Positions 1 through 8,302 of a stretch of 20,483 nt of DNA are shown here, piece after piece. Position 1 is the stretch's first letter. Each line of letters begins with the position of its first letter. The position numbers were made by a program, and so were the translations under genes. The stretch comes from Theodoxus fluviatilis. Lineage: Eukaryota; Mollusca; Gastropoda; Cycloneritida; Neritidae. The stretch lies in contig JAWQFJ010001787.1 in NCBI GenBank assembly GCA_034096865.1, forward strand, positions 96,383 to 116,865, written 5' to 3'. The notes under the pieces were generated by a model that was not told the DNA's origin, searched no databases, and worked only from the letters and a program-made list of their open reading frames with translations.

Positions 1-335
1 ATCGGAAATTACAAGAGGAGTGCGTGTATACGGGTTTGTGTTTGTGTACATGTGTGTGTACATGTGTGTGTACATGTGTGTGTGTACATGTGTGTGTGTA
101 CATGTGTGTGTACATGTGTGTGTGTACATGTGTGTGTACATGTGTGTACATGTGTGTGTACATGTGTGTATGAGTGTATGTGTGTGTATTTGTGTGTGTG
201 AGCATATGTCAATGTGTGTACATGTGTGTGTTTTTGTGAATGTGTGTGTACATGTGTGTGTGTGAATGTGTGTGTGTATATTTGTGTGTGCTTATTTGTG
301 TACGTGTGTTTGTGTGTGTGTGTGTGAGAGAGAGA
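1..335. repeat. (TG)n / TGTGTACA-type microsatellite
   Basis: Alternating TG runs broken at regular 10-14 base intervals by ACA make an imperfect array of GTGTGTACAT-like units from about 48 to 290. It decays to plain (TG)n and ends in a short (GA)n at 327-337. Both strands are open over long distances and would give Cys/Val or His/Thr repeats. That is expected of a dinucleotide array and does not indicate a gene. The array borders the 3' end of LINE-D. Confidence 0.95.
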
Positions 336-359
336 GACACTTTGACACTTTGACACTTT
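336..359 (-). repeat. Three tandem 8-bp units at LINE-D 3' tail
   Basis: GACACTTT occurs at 336-343, 344-351 and 352-359. On the minus strand this is (AAAGTGTC)3, directly after AATAA in the LINE-D 3' UTR. Short tandem 3' tails are typical of non-LTR elements whose RT slips or re-primes at the start of reverse transcription. Confidence 0.8.
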
Positions 360-545
360 ATTGTTCAGGCCGGCCGCCCGTCACAGAAATATTAGGTTAC
401 ACTAAACGGTTTTGCGGTATGGACAATTAGTCGACTACCACGGTTGATAGACCCATGTCTAACATAAACCTTTCTCTATGTTTGAGAGCGTAGTAAATAA
501 ACATAGCTACGTCCCTCGTCCTTTTTTGATTGACACCTTGCAGTA
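336..545 (-). mobile_element. LINE-D: 5'-truncated 3' end of a non-LTR retrotransposon
   Basis: Only the last 200 or so bases of a LINE remain. Read on the minus strand, 427-505 encodes a C-terminal peptide containing VAMFIYYALKHRERF. It matches the C-terminal ends of LINE-B (IAMYLYYAWKKSV) and LINE-C (VSTYLYYAFKRRV). About 70 bases of 3' UTR follow, with a GGCC-rich hairpin near 369-377 and an AATAAA. The element then ends in three exact copies of the 8-mer AAAGTGTC (minus strand of 336-359) and runs into (TC)n(AC)n. In the element's sense orientation both flanks are TC/AC microsatellite. The copy cannot encode anything useful. The family assignment rests on the shared C-terminal signature and 3' UTR layout. 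Confidence 0.65.
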
Positions 546-760
546 AATGTGTGTGTGTGTGTGGGTGTGAGTGAGAGAGAGAGAGATAGATGGGGAGGAG
601 AGGGAAAAAGAGAATACGAGAGACAGAGACACATATATACACAGACAGGCTGATAGAGGCTGAGAGAAACAGACACACAGGCAGAAAAAGACAGACGGAC
701 ACATAAAGACAGACACACACAGACAGACACACACAGAGACAAACAGACAACAAACACACA

Positions 761-828
<68 letters not shown>
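546..828. repeat. Compound (GT)n, (GA)n, CAGA, (CA)n, (GA)n microsatellite
   Basis: In order: (GT)n at about 547-561, (GA)n at 573-587, imperfect CAGA/GACA from 620 to 750, (CA)n at 752-778, and a pure (GA)n run at 779-827. Three overlapping minus-strand open frames rich in Ser/Leu/Cys/Val cross it and are microsatellite artefacts. On the minus strand the block is (TC)n(AC)n, and it abuts the 5'-truncated end of LINE-D. Confidence 0.95.
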
Positions 829-830
<2 letters not shown>

Positions 831-1395
831 ATTTTTTAGGTCCGCAGCCCGTATATCAATAATTATCTGTTTCATGACTCATGTAGATTTGTACCATTGT
901 CTTTTTCTTTCTTTTCGAAAGCAAATTACAAACATGCTACCTAGTTTCTAATTACAGCTTCATCCTGTGACGACAAACTATTCACCAAGTATTCGGCATC
1001 ACCAAGTGTTTTCGATTGATTCTTTATTTCGGCCGACGACCTTTCATTGTAAATCAGCTTGCATACATAATCAAGATAACAACGGTATCATTGCACGATG
1101 TACAAGTAGAAGTTACATCTTCGGTCGCACTGATGCAATTGCAAGTGATCTATTTGGGCATCTCGTCAGATATTACATCTATGAATTTATATAACAAATA
1201 TATGCTTATACGCTCACAAGGGCAAGAAAAGAACTAATAATTTAGGAACTGTAGGTCGCTCCAAATGATTTGACCGTGATATGTAGTCTCACATTGCGTT
1301 TAAGCATTTATTTATACACATCTTTACGTACCTTTATCTCATTTACAACGCTTCTAATTGCAAGTGTGTATACATCGGTTAAAATACTACACAGT
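829..1395. other. Unassigned AT-rich sequence
   Basis: I see no convincing coding sequence, RNA gene or repeat here. The short open frames between 967 and 1237 show no recognisable domain and no codon bias. If the SLC5 exon belongs to a gene running to lower coordinates, this is intron or intergenic DNA beyond LINE-A. Confidence 0.5.
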
Positions 1396-1439
1396 AAAAC
1401 AGAAGTGATTTTCGTTTTTAAGGCATAGCAGTGAGCCTC

Positions 1440-2200
1440 CTTCACATAGGTGACATGGTGTCATATTGTTCATCTTCTTCGTTCGAATCTTAAGAGAATA
1501 AATAAATAAACATGGCAATTTACGAGTTTCATCTGTACCACGTCCATTCAGCATATATGCCACAGCAGCACAATCCGTTCGCTAATGTACCAAGAGAGAT
1601 GGTTTTCTCTCGTGTCATTATAAACAGGACAGTACAGCGTAGACTGTACTTGGTTCTCAATTTCAGAGCAAAATGGACAGGCTTTCGGTGGACTCAGTTC
1701 TGATGTTAATTGGACAGTGCTTCTCAGTTCGCTATTTCCTAATCTAAGCCGTAAAAATGCATCCCTGAATTTCTGAATTCTATTGTACACAGCTATATCT
1801 CACACTGCAGCTTATTTTGGATTTATAAAGTGCAAATCTAGTGTTGCTGTTAATTTTTGCTGCCCACTCCTGTAGATAGCAATCACGTAATCTTCTTTTG
1901 AGAGACCGCAAAAAACTCTTTTCGTGCGTAGCACCACAGTTTGCCTACACATAACCATATCCCAATCTTGACAAATTCCACTTAGTTGATTGTGCCCAAT
2001 TACACTGGGCTGACGGGTTTGCGTTCAACATCCTGAGATCTTGGATAATCCCCAAAACTCTGATCCGTACAAAAAAGAAGGCAGCATATGGGTGTCAAAT
2101 AGCTATAAAAAATACATTTGTGTTCAATGTGTGGAGATTCCACATAGTTTTTTGTAGTTGGACAACCTTTTATTTCGCTTTCACTAATTGGCACTCGAGA
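1440..2200 (-). pseudogene. LINE-A C-terminal region with zinc-knuckle-like motif
   Basis: Downstream of RT on the minus strand, 2150-2040 encodes KLCGIS and then LPSFLYGSEFWGL in a shifted frame. That stretch is the post-RT connector seen in many APE-type LINEs. Positions 1790-1548 encode LGNSELRSTV followed by CPFCSEIENQVQSTLYCPVY, a C-x2-C...C-P-x-Y motif equivalent to CPACHERD...CSAY in LINE-C and ECPVYEDIR in LINE-B. About 39 residues after the last cysteine comes RKL...FIYSLKIR, which aligns with the C-terminal YYA(F/W)K signature. The spacing is close to that in LINE-C, supporting orthologous position. Stops and frameshifts are frequent. Confidence 0.65.
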
Positions 2201-2264
2201 GCAGCTGAATAGGATAGTTTAGTCGTAAATATAAATCTCAAGATCTTGTTGTTATTGACAATCT

Positions 2265-3200
2265 CTATCTCAGAACCTCCAATTGTCCATTTTTACCCTC
2301 GAGCGAGAAATCCTTCCTTTCTAAAACCATCACCTTTGTTTTGTCTCTGTTGATAACAAGGCCTAGTTTTCCTGATATATACGAAAGTTTATCAAGATGA
2401 CATTGCAACCCCGTCGGCGTTGTTGACAGAAGTACTACGTCGTCTGCGAACATTAGCAAAAAATATTTCGCCATTCCGAGTAATAACTGTATACATGTCT
2501 GCTGCGAGCATAGTCCGCAACATATGGCATGTATAAACAAAAGATTGTCGGCGACTCAACTGCCCCCTGCTTTACGCCAACTGGGCACTCAAATGGGTAG
2601 GACATGACACCATTCCATCGTACGCATGTGCAAACCTCAGAATACACTGCCTTTGTACATTTTTGAGCATTAAAAAACTTTGTTGACAAGGCCAAATTTT
2701 CCTAAACATACCATAGGCAATCTTTTTTTTACATTGTCAAATGCTTTTTGATAGTCTATGAATGCAGCATACAATTTCCCTCTTCCTCCAATATATAGAT
2801 GTTTTGTGACAACACAATGAAGAATGAAAACGTGGTCCATCGAAGAGTGATCTACCCGAAAACCCGTCTGTTCAAAGGAAAACTTTTCCCCCCTCTCAGC
2901 CTCCTCATGCGGCTTGTCAGAATAGACATGAACAGCTTGTTTACGGTACAGAGCAGATAAATCCATTTGTAATTTTTGGGTTGTAACCTATCTCCTGACT
3001 TATAGATTTGCGAGGGAAGTGCTGTGTCTCATTGAGTTGATTGAAAATGGAGGTAAAAAAGGGGGTGACATGGACACCTGCCAGCTTCCAGAGGTCTCCA
3101 GGGATTCCATCAACACCTGCAGGTTTCCCACAGCGCAGCTTGGCAATCGTCCGACTGATCTCTTCTTCCGCTATTGGTGTATCTAGCTCCTCATGCTGAA
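2265..3200 (-). pseudogene. Reverse transcriptase domain fragments (LINE-A)
   Basis: This is the polymerase domain of a LINE ORF2, which would copy element RNA at a nicked target site. The pieces lie in at least four frames. Positions 3190-3060 encode IAEEEISRTIAKLRCGKPAG...DGIPGDLWK. Next comes a frame with IYKSGDR...NYK and LLCTVNKLF, then 2966-2670 with EQTGF and KLYAAFIDYQKAFD. After that come 2695-2560 with CPVGVKQG and 2540-2265 with FADDVVLLS, the YxDD-type catalytic box, whose two aspartates are intact. Frame changes between every block, plus LSPxLF degraded to VESPTIF, show it is dead. It lies on the same strand as the SLC5 exon, inside the presumed intron. Confidence 0.8.
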
Positions 3201-3213
3201 TAGTTGCTTTTCT

Positions 3214-3450
<237 letters not shown>

Positions 3451-3536
3451 AAGTGCCTCTTTACAGAGGCCAGAATACACAGACCGAGACTCCACAGAAG
3501 TCTTTAAGTGGTAGGCCACCTTTACCACGTCATCAC

Positions 3537-3543
3537 TCGCCTC
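3537..3543 (-). promoter_or_regulatory. Putative non-canonical GC splice donor
   Basis: The minus strand reads GAG|GCGAGT across 3543-3535. Apart from C for T at +2 this is a textbook donor, and it sits exactly where SLC5 homology ends. GC-AG introns are a known minor class that favours strong flanking matches such as this one. Confidence 0.5.
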
Positions 3544-3894
3544 GTTCATGGAGGTGAGCTTGAGAGGATGGAAGAGAGGGACAAAGACGAGGGCGATGAC
3601 GATGCCGACGAAGAAGGTGGGGGCGCGGGTGTAGTACATGGTACCCCGGGTGTACATCTCGGCAGGCTCACCCAGGATGGAGATGGCGGAGATGTAGGAG
3701 ACGCAGCTGGAGATGGCCACGGGCAACACCCCTACCTGTCCCCTCGCTGTCAGGAAGCTCTGCGCAGCCCCTTCCTTGCCCTGCCTCAGTCGCCCACGCA
3801 CCGAGTAGAAGATGCCCACAGAGAGGGACAAGACCAGCATGATTCCAAAGATGATGAAGTCCACCACTCCAAGGCCACTGGCTTTCTGAGTCAT
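3541..3894 (-). CDS. SLC5-family sodium/solute symporter, N-terminal coding part of one exon
   Basis: The 118 codons starting MTQKASGLGVVDFIIFGIM encode the N-terminus of a sodium:solute symporter, nearest in character to the monocarboxylate/multivitamin/iodide branch (SLC5A5/6/8/12). Residues 10-31 form TM1 (VVDFIIFGIMLVLSLSVGIF). Then come a short basic loop, the family's SFLTARGQVGVLPVAISSCVSYISAISILGEPAE stretch (about residues 46-79, TM2, with the Ser/Gly-rich helix break near the sodium and substrate path), and TM3 (about 94-109). The coding ends ...PLKLTSMNE, where the family continues with YLExRF, so the reading leaves the exon here. The preferred start is the Met at 3892-3894. An in-frame Met 20 codons upstream would add only a low-complexity His/Thr/Ser leader from the pentamer repeat. 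The rest of the gene is not in the window. Confidence 0.85.
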
Positions 3895-4080
3895 GGTGCT
3901 GTGCTGTGCTGTGCTGTGATTAGCCTTGGTGTGCTGTGATGTGGTGTGAGGCACCGTGGTATGACTTGGTGTGATGTGATGTGATGTGATGAGATGCAGT
4001 GTGGTATGGCGTGGTATGGTGTGGTGTGGTGTGATGTGGTGTGGTGGAGGAGGATGTGGTGTGGTGTGATGTGATGTGAT
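3895..4080. repeat. Degenerate pentanucleotide array GTGAT/GTGGT
   Basis: From 3895 the plus strand is built of GTGCT, then GTGAT, GTGGT and GTATG pentamers, with clear five-base periodicity but poor unit identity. A short (GCTGA)n follows at 4115-4130. It occupies the predicted 5' UTR of the SLC5 exon and produces His/Thr/Ser-rich spurious frames. Confidence 0.85.
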
Positions 4081-4181
4081 GCAAATCGCAGTACTGTGGA
4101 ATATGGTGCTGCGCTAAGCTGAGCTGAGCTGATCCAAGAGTGTTCGGCCGATGGTGTCAAAGAGCCCGATAGATGTTGAGT

Positions 4182-4210
4182 CTGCAGCAAAAGAGGAGAG
4201 GAGCTCATTA
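4182..4210 (-). promoter_or_regulatory. Putative splice acceptor upstream of the SLC5 start exon
   Basis: The minus strand has an almost unbroken pyrimidine run of about 17 bases and then GCTGCAG, ending at 4182. It implies an untranslated exon further upstream (higher coordinates), which I cannot place. Confidence 0.45.
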
Positions 4211-4239
4211 CTTATCATGGTCATCCGCCATTTTGCCAG

Positions 4240-4410
4240 GTGTTCAGACCCATTACCGTAACGGCCGAATCGATTTTTAGGTCAGACTTTGCAAAACAAA
4301 GGGCTCAACGCAGCATCTGGCCTTCTGCAAATGGTTTCCCCGAGTTTTTTCTATCGTGTCAGAATGACAATATCGTAGATAGTATATGCTATGAAATAGA
4401 TGTTTTACTA
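4240..4410. other. Unassigned segment before the CT tract
   Basis: It is open on the plus strand for about 55 codons, but no residues match a known domain. It could be degraded LINE-B 5' sequence or upstream intron of the SLC5 gene. I cannot choose between these. Confidence 0.3.
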
Positions 4411-4441
<31 letters not shown>

Positions 4442-4629
4442 GAGTGTCTCTCTCTGAGTGTCTCTCTCTCTCTCTCTCTCTCTCTCTTGAGTGTCTCTCT
4501 CTGAGTGTGTCTCACTCTGTCTCTCTCCGTGTCTCTTTCTCTCTCTGTCTCTCTCTCTGTGTCTCTCTCTCTGTCTCTCTCTCTGTCTCTCTCGCTGGCT
4601 GTCTCTCTCCCTCACTGTCTCTGCCTCTC

Positions 4630-4683
<54 letters not shown>

Positions 4684-4769
4684 TCTGTCTCTCTGTGTCT
4701 CTGACTCTATGTATCTCTGTCTCTCTCTGTCTCTCTCTCTGTCTCTCTCTATGTCTCTCTCTCTCTCTC
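4411..4769. repeat. (CT)n-rich microsatellite, left flank of LINE-B
   Basis: About 360 bases of (CT)n are interrupted by GT, AGTGT and GACT variants. Its texture (TCTCTCTG, TCTCTGTG) matches the CT-rich block at 12944-13255 on the other side of LINE-B. The simplest view is one ancestral microsatellite split by the insertion. Confidence 0.95.
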
Positions 4770-4789
4770 AGCTTTCAAAATGTTGTATT

Positions 4790-5420
4790 TAATAATTATT
4801 TCCCTTGTTATGTAGTTCCTGCTGTTAGGATTTCTGAGAGAGGCAGGAGATCAGAGGGAGCTATGTGTTGTGTTCACCGTTCAATTTCATGTTTTGTAAC
4901 ACCTGTTCCAAGCATCTTTAACAATATTTAGTCATTGAAGATCAGTAAATGCCTATTCTTTTATGACACAGATGTTATTTTGGTCTACCTGTACCTGCAG
5001 CCTACGGGTTCTCCTTACTGTCAGGGAGCAAGTGGGGCGAATGGTATTCAAGAGCTGGAGAACCTTTGTTACAAGTATATACAGAATGTTCTGAATGTTC
5101 ATTGATGGTGTGTGTGACGATTTCAATGCACGGACAGGAAATGTTAATGCGGGGAATTCGTATGACTGTACCAATATGCGGTTTGATACACCATATGAAT
5201 TTCTAAATTCTTTTGATAGCGTTACAAATGATCATAGTTTAGTACTTTTATCTACTTTTTGGGGGTTTATTTGTATATTATCAATGGTTGTGCTGCTGGC
5301 GACATGTATGGTAACTACACATATATTTCATCCAAAGGAAATAGTGTCATCGATTACTTTTGGGTTTCTTGAGGGTTGGTGAAAATTGCAAATCATTGGT
5401 TATCAGAGAGAATGTATGGA
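4790..5420 (+). pseudogene. LINE-B AP endonuclease domain fragments
   Basis: This is an APE-like (exonuclease III fold) nuclease that in active LINEs nicks target DNA. Visible pieces: PAVRISERGRRSEG (about 4815-4860), YLYLQPTGSPYCQG (about 4985-5028), and DDFNARTG (5116-5139), the equivalent of the catalytic GDFNA motif with the leading G replaced by D. These are followed by YGNYTYISSKGNSVIDYF (about 5307-5360) in another frame. The segment near 5395-5440 resembles the degenerate SDH end of the domain. The first 50-70 residues, including the N and E of the active site, are missing at the (CT)n junction. LINE-C has the same motif order with GDCNARTG and SVIDYF. Confidence 0.75.
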
Positions 5421-5589
5421 CATCTCATCTGTGTTTAGAATTATGTATGAAATATCGACCCATAACTGCAGAGAAGAGTGCCGAGAATTTTCATGTATAT
5501 AAATATTATGGGATGCTAATATGGATGGGCAGTTTTCTGATGATTTAATGCTTTATGTTGAACGTAATCAGGTGTATGTGGTGAGGTTA

Positions 5590-5872
5590 GTGTAAGTGAG
5601 ATAGACATTGATGTAGCAATGGCTGAATTTAGTGATTGTTTACTTCGAGCAGCAAAACCTATGATGAGGCATTTCTTATATGGTGGGAATAGGCGCCGAC
5701 AACCATTTTTCGACAACGATTGTGCAGCCATCAGACAGAACTTGAGGTGTCTCTACCTTTGTTATATACGCACTAAATCGATTTTACTCAAGGAGATTTA
5801 CATGAAATAATGGAATGATTACCGAAGACTGATTAAAGAAAAGAAAACTGCGTATAGGAGAAATATGATGTA
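5590..5872 (+). pseudogene. LINE-B endonuclease-RT linker
   Basis: From about 5590 the plus strand encodes DIDVAMAEFSDCLLRAAKP, then QPFFDNDCAAIRQNLRCLYLCYIR, and after a stop WNDYRRLIKEKKTAYRR. The pattern (N/K)PWFDxEC, basic helix, then YxxLIKxKKxxYR is the standard stretch between endonuclease and RT in APE-type LINEs. The LINE-C equivalent is NRWFDKEC...LLKCKKTDY at about 17020-17180. It ends where the minus-strand L2-like insertion begins. The continuation SNPSEFWRQ is found after that insertion, near 7668. Confidence 0.7.
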
Positions 5873-5879
5873 ATTTTTA

Positions 5880-5893
5880 ATAATAATAATAAT
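5880..5893 (-). repeat. (ATT)n tail of minus-strand L2-like LINE
   Basis: Four to five TAA units on the plus strand form the 3' terminal repeat of the minus-strand element. The plus-strand copy ends in the same kind of tail at about 7311-7327. Confidence 0.8.
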
Positions 5894-6094
5894 ACACATT
5901 ACTTGTACGCACATACCTTCCCTAATAGGCAAACTCATGGCGTTTACAATGAAAAGTCCCCACTCATACAAAGCATTCCAACACTCGCACACTGTACAGT
6001 TGAAATAAAAGAAGAGTTAAATACAATACAATTAATTAACATAGCAGGCAATAAGCAAAACACGAAACATAAAAGAGGCGCCTTGTGAAGCACC

Positions 6095-6297
6095 TCACTG
6101 CTCGTCAGGAAAGACTGACCGGTACAGGTGTGTCTTAAGGGAGGTTTTGAACTGGGACATGGAATCAGAGTGACGGACAGGGAAAGGTAGGCTATTCCAC
6201 GTTACAGGGCCGATGTAAGGAAAAGCTCGCTGTCCTTGGGTTTTCTTTTTGCGACGTGGGACATCTAACGTTTTGGTGTCTGCAGCTGAGCCACCGT
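6095..6297 (-). pseudogene. C-terminal RT remnant of minus-strand L2-like LINE
   Basis: About 65 residues ending in the family's C-terminal signature: GQRAFPYIGPVTWNSLPFPVRHSDSMSQFKTSLKTHLYR. The equivalent in the plus-strand copy is GQRTFSYQGPTTWNGLPFSVRHANTAAFFRSNLKTHLF. This is the terminal piece of the ORF2 protein after the polymerase palm. It has no catalytic motif of its own. Confidence 0.8.
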
Positions 6298-7330
6298 TGA
6301 ATCCATGCAAAACTGTGTTCTAGATGTTAAGAACTGGATGACCCTTAATAAGCTTCAACTGAATGACAGTAAAACAGAATGCATGCTAGTAAGATCAAGC
6401 AGGACAGCCACTGATGCCCTCCCTTCTTCTCTTAAGATTGCCGACTGTGATGTGGAGTTCGTTCCATCAGTTAGGAACCTTGGTGTTACCTTAGATTGTC
6501 ATCTCAATATGTCGGAACACGTCAGGAACACATGCAAGATCGCCTACATGCACATCAGACAGATCAGTGCAATTCGTCATCTTCTCACACAAGAAGCTAC
6601 TCAAACTCTCGTCTGTGCTTTTATTCTTTCACGCCTCGACTACTGCAATAGCCTTCTTTCCGGTTGCCCTAAGTATCTCGTGGATCGGCTCCAAAGAGTC
6701 CAGAACTCTGCTGCTCGCCTCATCTGTAAAGTTAGAAAGTCTCATCACATTACTCCTATCCTCCACTCTCTTCATTGGCTACCAGTTTCTGCTAGGATCC
6801 AATACAAAACCTCCTGCCTCTGCTTCAACTCTGTCTCTGCTGTCGCTCCTCTCTATCTGTCTCAACTCCTTCACATCTACACACCATCTAGACAACTTCG
6901 CTCTTATTGCGACACTCGCATCTTCAAAATTCCATCCGTTAGGTCAAAAACATTTGGTCAGCGTACTTTTTCATACCAGGGTCCTACCACCTGGAACGGA
7001 CTCCCCTTCTCAGTGCGTCATGCAAACACTGCAGCTTTCTTTCGGTCAAATCTGAAAACCCACTTGTTCTCTAAGTCCTATTGAAAATATTTCGTACTTG
7101 CTGAATGTTTCAGGCTCATGTTTGTATATAATGCATGTGTGTGTTTCTTCACGTGTAGGATGCATGTTGTATTATAACGTGCGTATGTGCGTTTCATGTT
7201 CAGGCTCAAACTGTATGATAATGTGTGCCTGTTTTTGTGTGTGTGTGCGCCTAGAGCTCCACTATGTACTTTTTTGACTGTGTGGAGGAAGTGCGCCTTA
7301 TAAATAAACATATTATTATTATATTATTGA
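6298..7330 (+). mobile_element. L2-like LINE (plus), 5'-truncated, inserted in the minus-strand copy
   Basis: It begins within the RT thumb/connector and runs through an undamaged reading frame to a stop at 7082-7084, a 3' UTR of about 225 bases and an (ATT)n tail (about 7311-7327) after GCGCCTTATAAATAAAC. The uninterrupted frame suggests it is younger than the minus-strand copy. Possible target duplication: TGAGCCACCGTT before it and TGAGCGGTTATT after it. The match is imperfect and the duplication is uncertain. Confidence 0.75.
6305..7084 (+). pseudogene. RT C-terminal half of L2-like LINE ORF2, frame intact but truncated
   Basis: An open frame of about 259 residues begins CVLDVKNWMTLNKLQLNDSK, just after the YxDD palm motif would lie. 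The order is: KTECMLVRSS, then SVRNLGVTLDCHLNMSEHV (the LGVxLD motif), SAIRHLLTQEATQTLVCAFI, SRLDYCNSLL, LQRVQNSAARLI, HHITPILHSLHWLPVSARI, and the terminal GQRTFSYQGPTTWNGLP...KTHLF. All are hallmarks of CR1/L2-group LINEs. The Met at the start is incidental, because the real protein began far upstream and the catalytic palm and endonuclease are absent. Not functional as an RT. Confidence 0.85.
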
Positions 7331-7641
7331 GCGGTTATTTCTAGCGGGGAGTGTAGACAGTGAGAATTTCTTTGAGTGCGTGTGGTGCAGTTTGATTGAA
7401 GAAGTTGAAACACATAGTGGCTAGCTGATACTCTATCCTCTGAGCGACGGGGAGCCAATGCAGTGCACGAAGGAGTTTGGATGTGGGAGTTCTCTTGGGA
7501 CATCTAAAAACTAATCTAACAGCAGTGTTTTGGACTTTTTCAGTTTGTTTAGCAGAGTGTCAGGAATGCCGGCAAGAAGAGAATTTCCATAATCAAGACG
7601 GGACAGAACAAGGGAAGTGACAAGGGTTTGAGTGGCCTGTT
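7331..7641 (-). pseudogene. RT thumb remnant of the minus-strand L2-like LINE
   Basis: The minus strand from about 7641 encodes ATQTLVTSLVLSRLDYGNSL, with a frameshift near KKVQNTAVRLV, then LLRALHWLPVAQRIEYQLA, NFFNQTAPHALKEIL and VYTPR. It aligns with ATQTLVCAF through IYTPS of the plus-strand copy. Its frame resumes in the segment ending at 6095. Confidence 0.75.
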
Positions 7642-8100
7642 GTGAAAGATAGTTACTTTATAAAGTATCTAATCCATCTGAGTTTTGGAGGCAGGTAAGC
7701 AAGATTAGCACTAAAATATTTGTTGAATGTCTTATCAGAATTAACGTTTGGAAAGACTATTTTCAAGACCTTTTATTAGTTCAGGACAACTCAAGATTGC
7801 ATTCAATAGATTATGACCTATTAGGAAAAGCAGAGAATGAACTATCTTTACTGGATTCTGACATAACATATGAGGAAGTAAAATGTGCAGTAAGTAGATT
7901 AAGGTAGGGGGAGTTGTTGGTTATATCAGCGGGGATGTTACGACGGAGGAATAAATTCATACCCGAGTCAATTTTAGTAATGTTCACTTCTCTACTCAAT
8001 GTTATATTCTCCAATGGACATTATCCAAACTCTTGGAAGCAATCGATAATTCTGCCAGTATTTAAGAAGGGTGATCCATGTATCCTTGATAACTATAGGG
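7642..8100 (+). pseudogene. LINE-B RT, N-terminal part
   Basis: The plus strand encodes SNPSEFWRQVSKIS (about 7663-7705), VWKDYFQDLL (about 7749-7778), and LDSDITYEEVKCAVSRLR ending in a stop. After a frameshift come SAGMLRRRNKFIPESI and YPNSWKQSIILPVFKKGDPC...DNYR, ending at 8100. This is the fingers region of a LINE RT; LINE-C has the same series at 17215-17640. The reading is cut inside DNYRGIS by the 190-bp insert. Confidence 0.8.
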
Positions 8101-8302
8101 ATGGATGGATGGATGGAGTTTTACGGCCTATCAACCTTTGTAGGCTATGCAAGGCCATTAAGCACGAAAATCACTAGAATGGTTCCAAGTAAGCGCATAT
8201 CAAGTCAAGATGTTCCTATTTATTTGCCTCTTACGAATCGTGTCGGGAAACACGGTGAGTCTATTCTAACCCCCAACCCACAGGGGGATAATAACTATAG
8301 GG
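8089..8302 (-). mobile_element. SINE-like 190-bp insertion with 12-bp target site duplication
   Basis: ATAACTATAGGG occurs at 8089-8100 and again at 8291-8302, enclosing 190 bases. Without the insert and one repeat copy, the codons of DNYRGISI become continuous, matching DNYRGISL in LINE-C (about 17629-17652). On the minus strand the insert starts TATTATCCCCCTGTGGG, contains a GTTTCCCGACACGATTCGTA stretch and AGGCCGTAAAACT, and ends in (CCAT)n. A 3' simple-repeat tail, long exact duplication and no coding capacity point to a LINE-mobilised SINE. I did not find clear tRNA A and B boxes, so its origin is open. Confidence 0.75.

Larger units (their letters stand above)
3541..4181 (-). other. Predicted exon: 5' UTR plus first coding segment of SLC5 gene
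   Basis: On the minus strand a strong polypyrimidine tract and acceptor (CTCCTCTCCTCTTTTGCTGC then AG at 4183-4182) precede position 4181. From there to 3895 is a leader of about 287 bases, largely ATCAC/ACCAC pentamers, and then the coding start. At the 3' side the coding homology stops exactly at GAG (3541-3543), followed by GCGAGT. That fits a GC-type donor (AG|GCGAGT). No canonical GT lies at the homology boundary. The nearest GT, about a dozen bases further, would add ASDDV to a conserved segment. Exon borders are inferred from signals and homology, without transcript evidence. Confidence 0.5.
5873..7641 (-). mobile_element. L2-like LINE (minus), itself split by a second L2-like LINE
   Basis: Two minus-strand arms belong to one 5'-truncated L2/CR1-type element. 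The upstream arm (7641-7331) encodes SQQATQTLVTSLVLSRLDYG, then LHWLPVAQRIEYQLATMCF and VYTPR. The downstream arm (about 6297-5873) encodes DTKTLDVPRRKKKTQGQRAF and the C-terminus TSLKTHLYRSVFPDEQ with a stop at 6095-6097. It then has about 200 bases of 3' UTR and ends in (ATT)n, seen on the plus strand as AATAATAATAAT at about 5879-5893. The arms are contiguous when the plus-strand element at 6298-7330 is removed. I could not define a clean target duplication in LINE-B around it. Confidence 0.75.

Noticed and set aside
9..356. Long His/Thr and Cys/Val open frames over the first 350 bases
   Set aside because: They are translations of (TG)n and (CA)n and show no codon-level signal.
967..1237. 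Overlapping plus-strand open frames
   Set aside because: Short, without domains or supporting splice signals; expected by chance.
3508..3939. Plus-strand open frame of about 143 codons opposite the SLC5 exon
   Set aside because: It is the antisense shadow of the symporter exon. The minus strand carries the conserved protein.
4200..4240. ATGGCGGATGACC on the minus strand as an alternative start codon
   Set aside because: It reaches a stop after seven codons and lies upstream of the predicted acceptor.
4240..4410. Missing N-terminus of the LINE-B endonuclease upstream of the CT tract
   Set aside because: I could not match the residues to the LINE-C endonuclease N-terminus, so LINE-B is called 5'-truncated at 4770.
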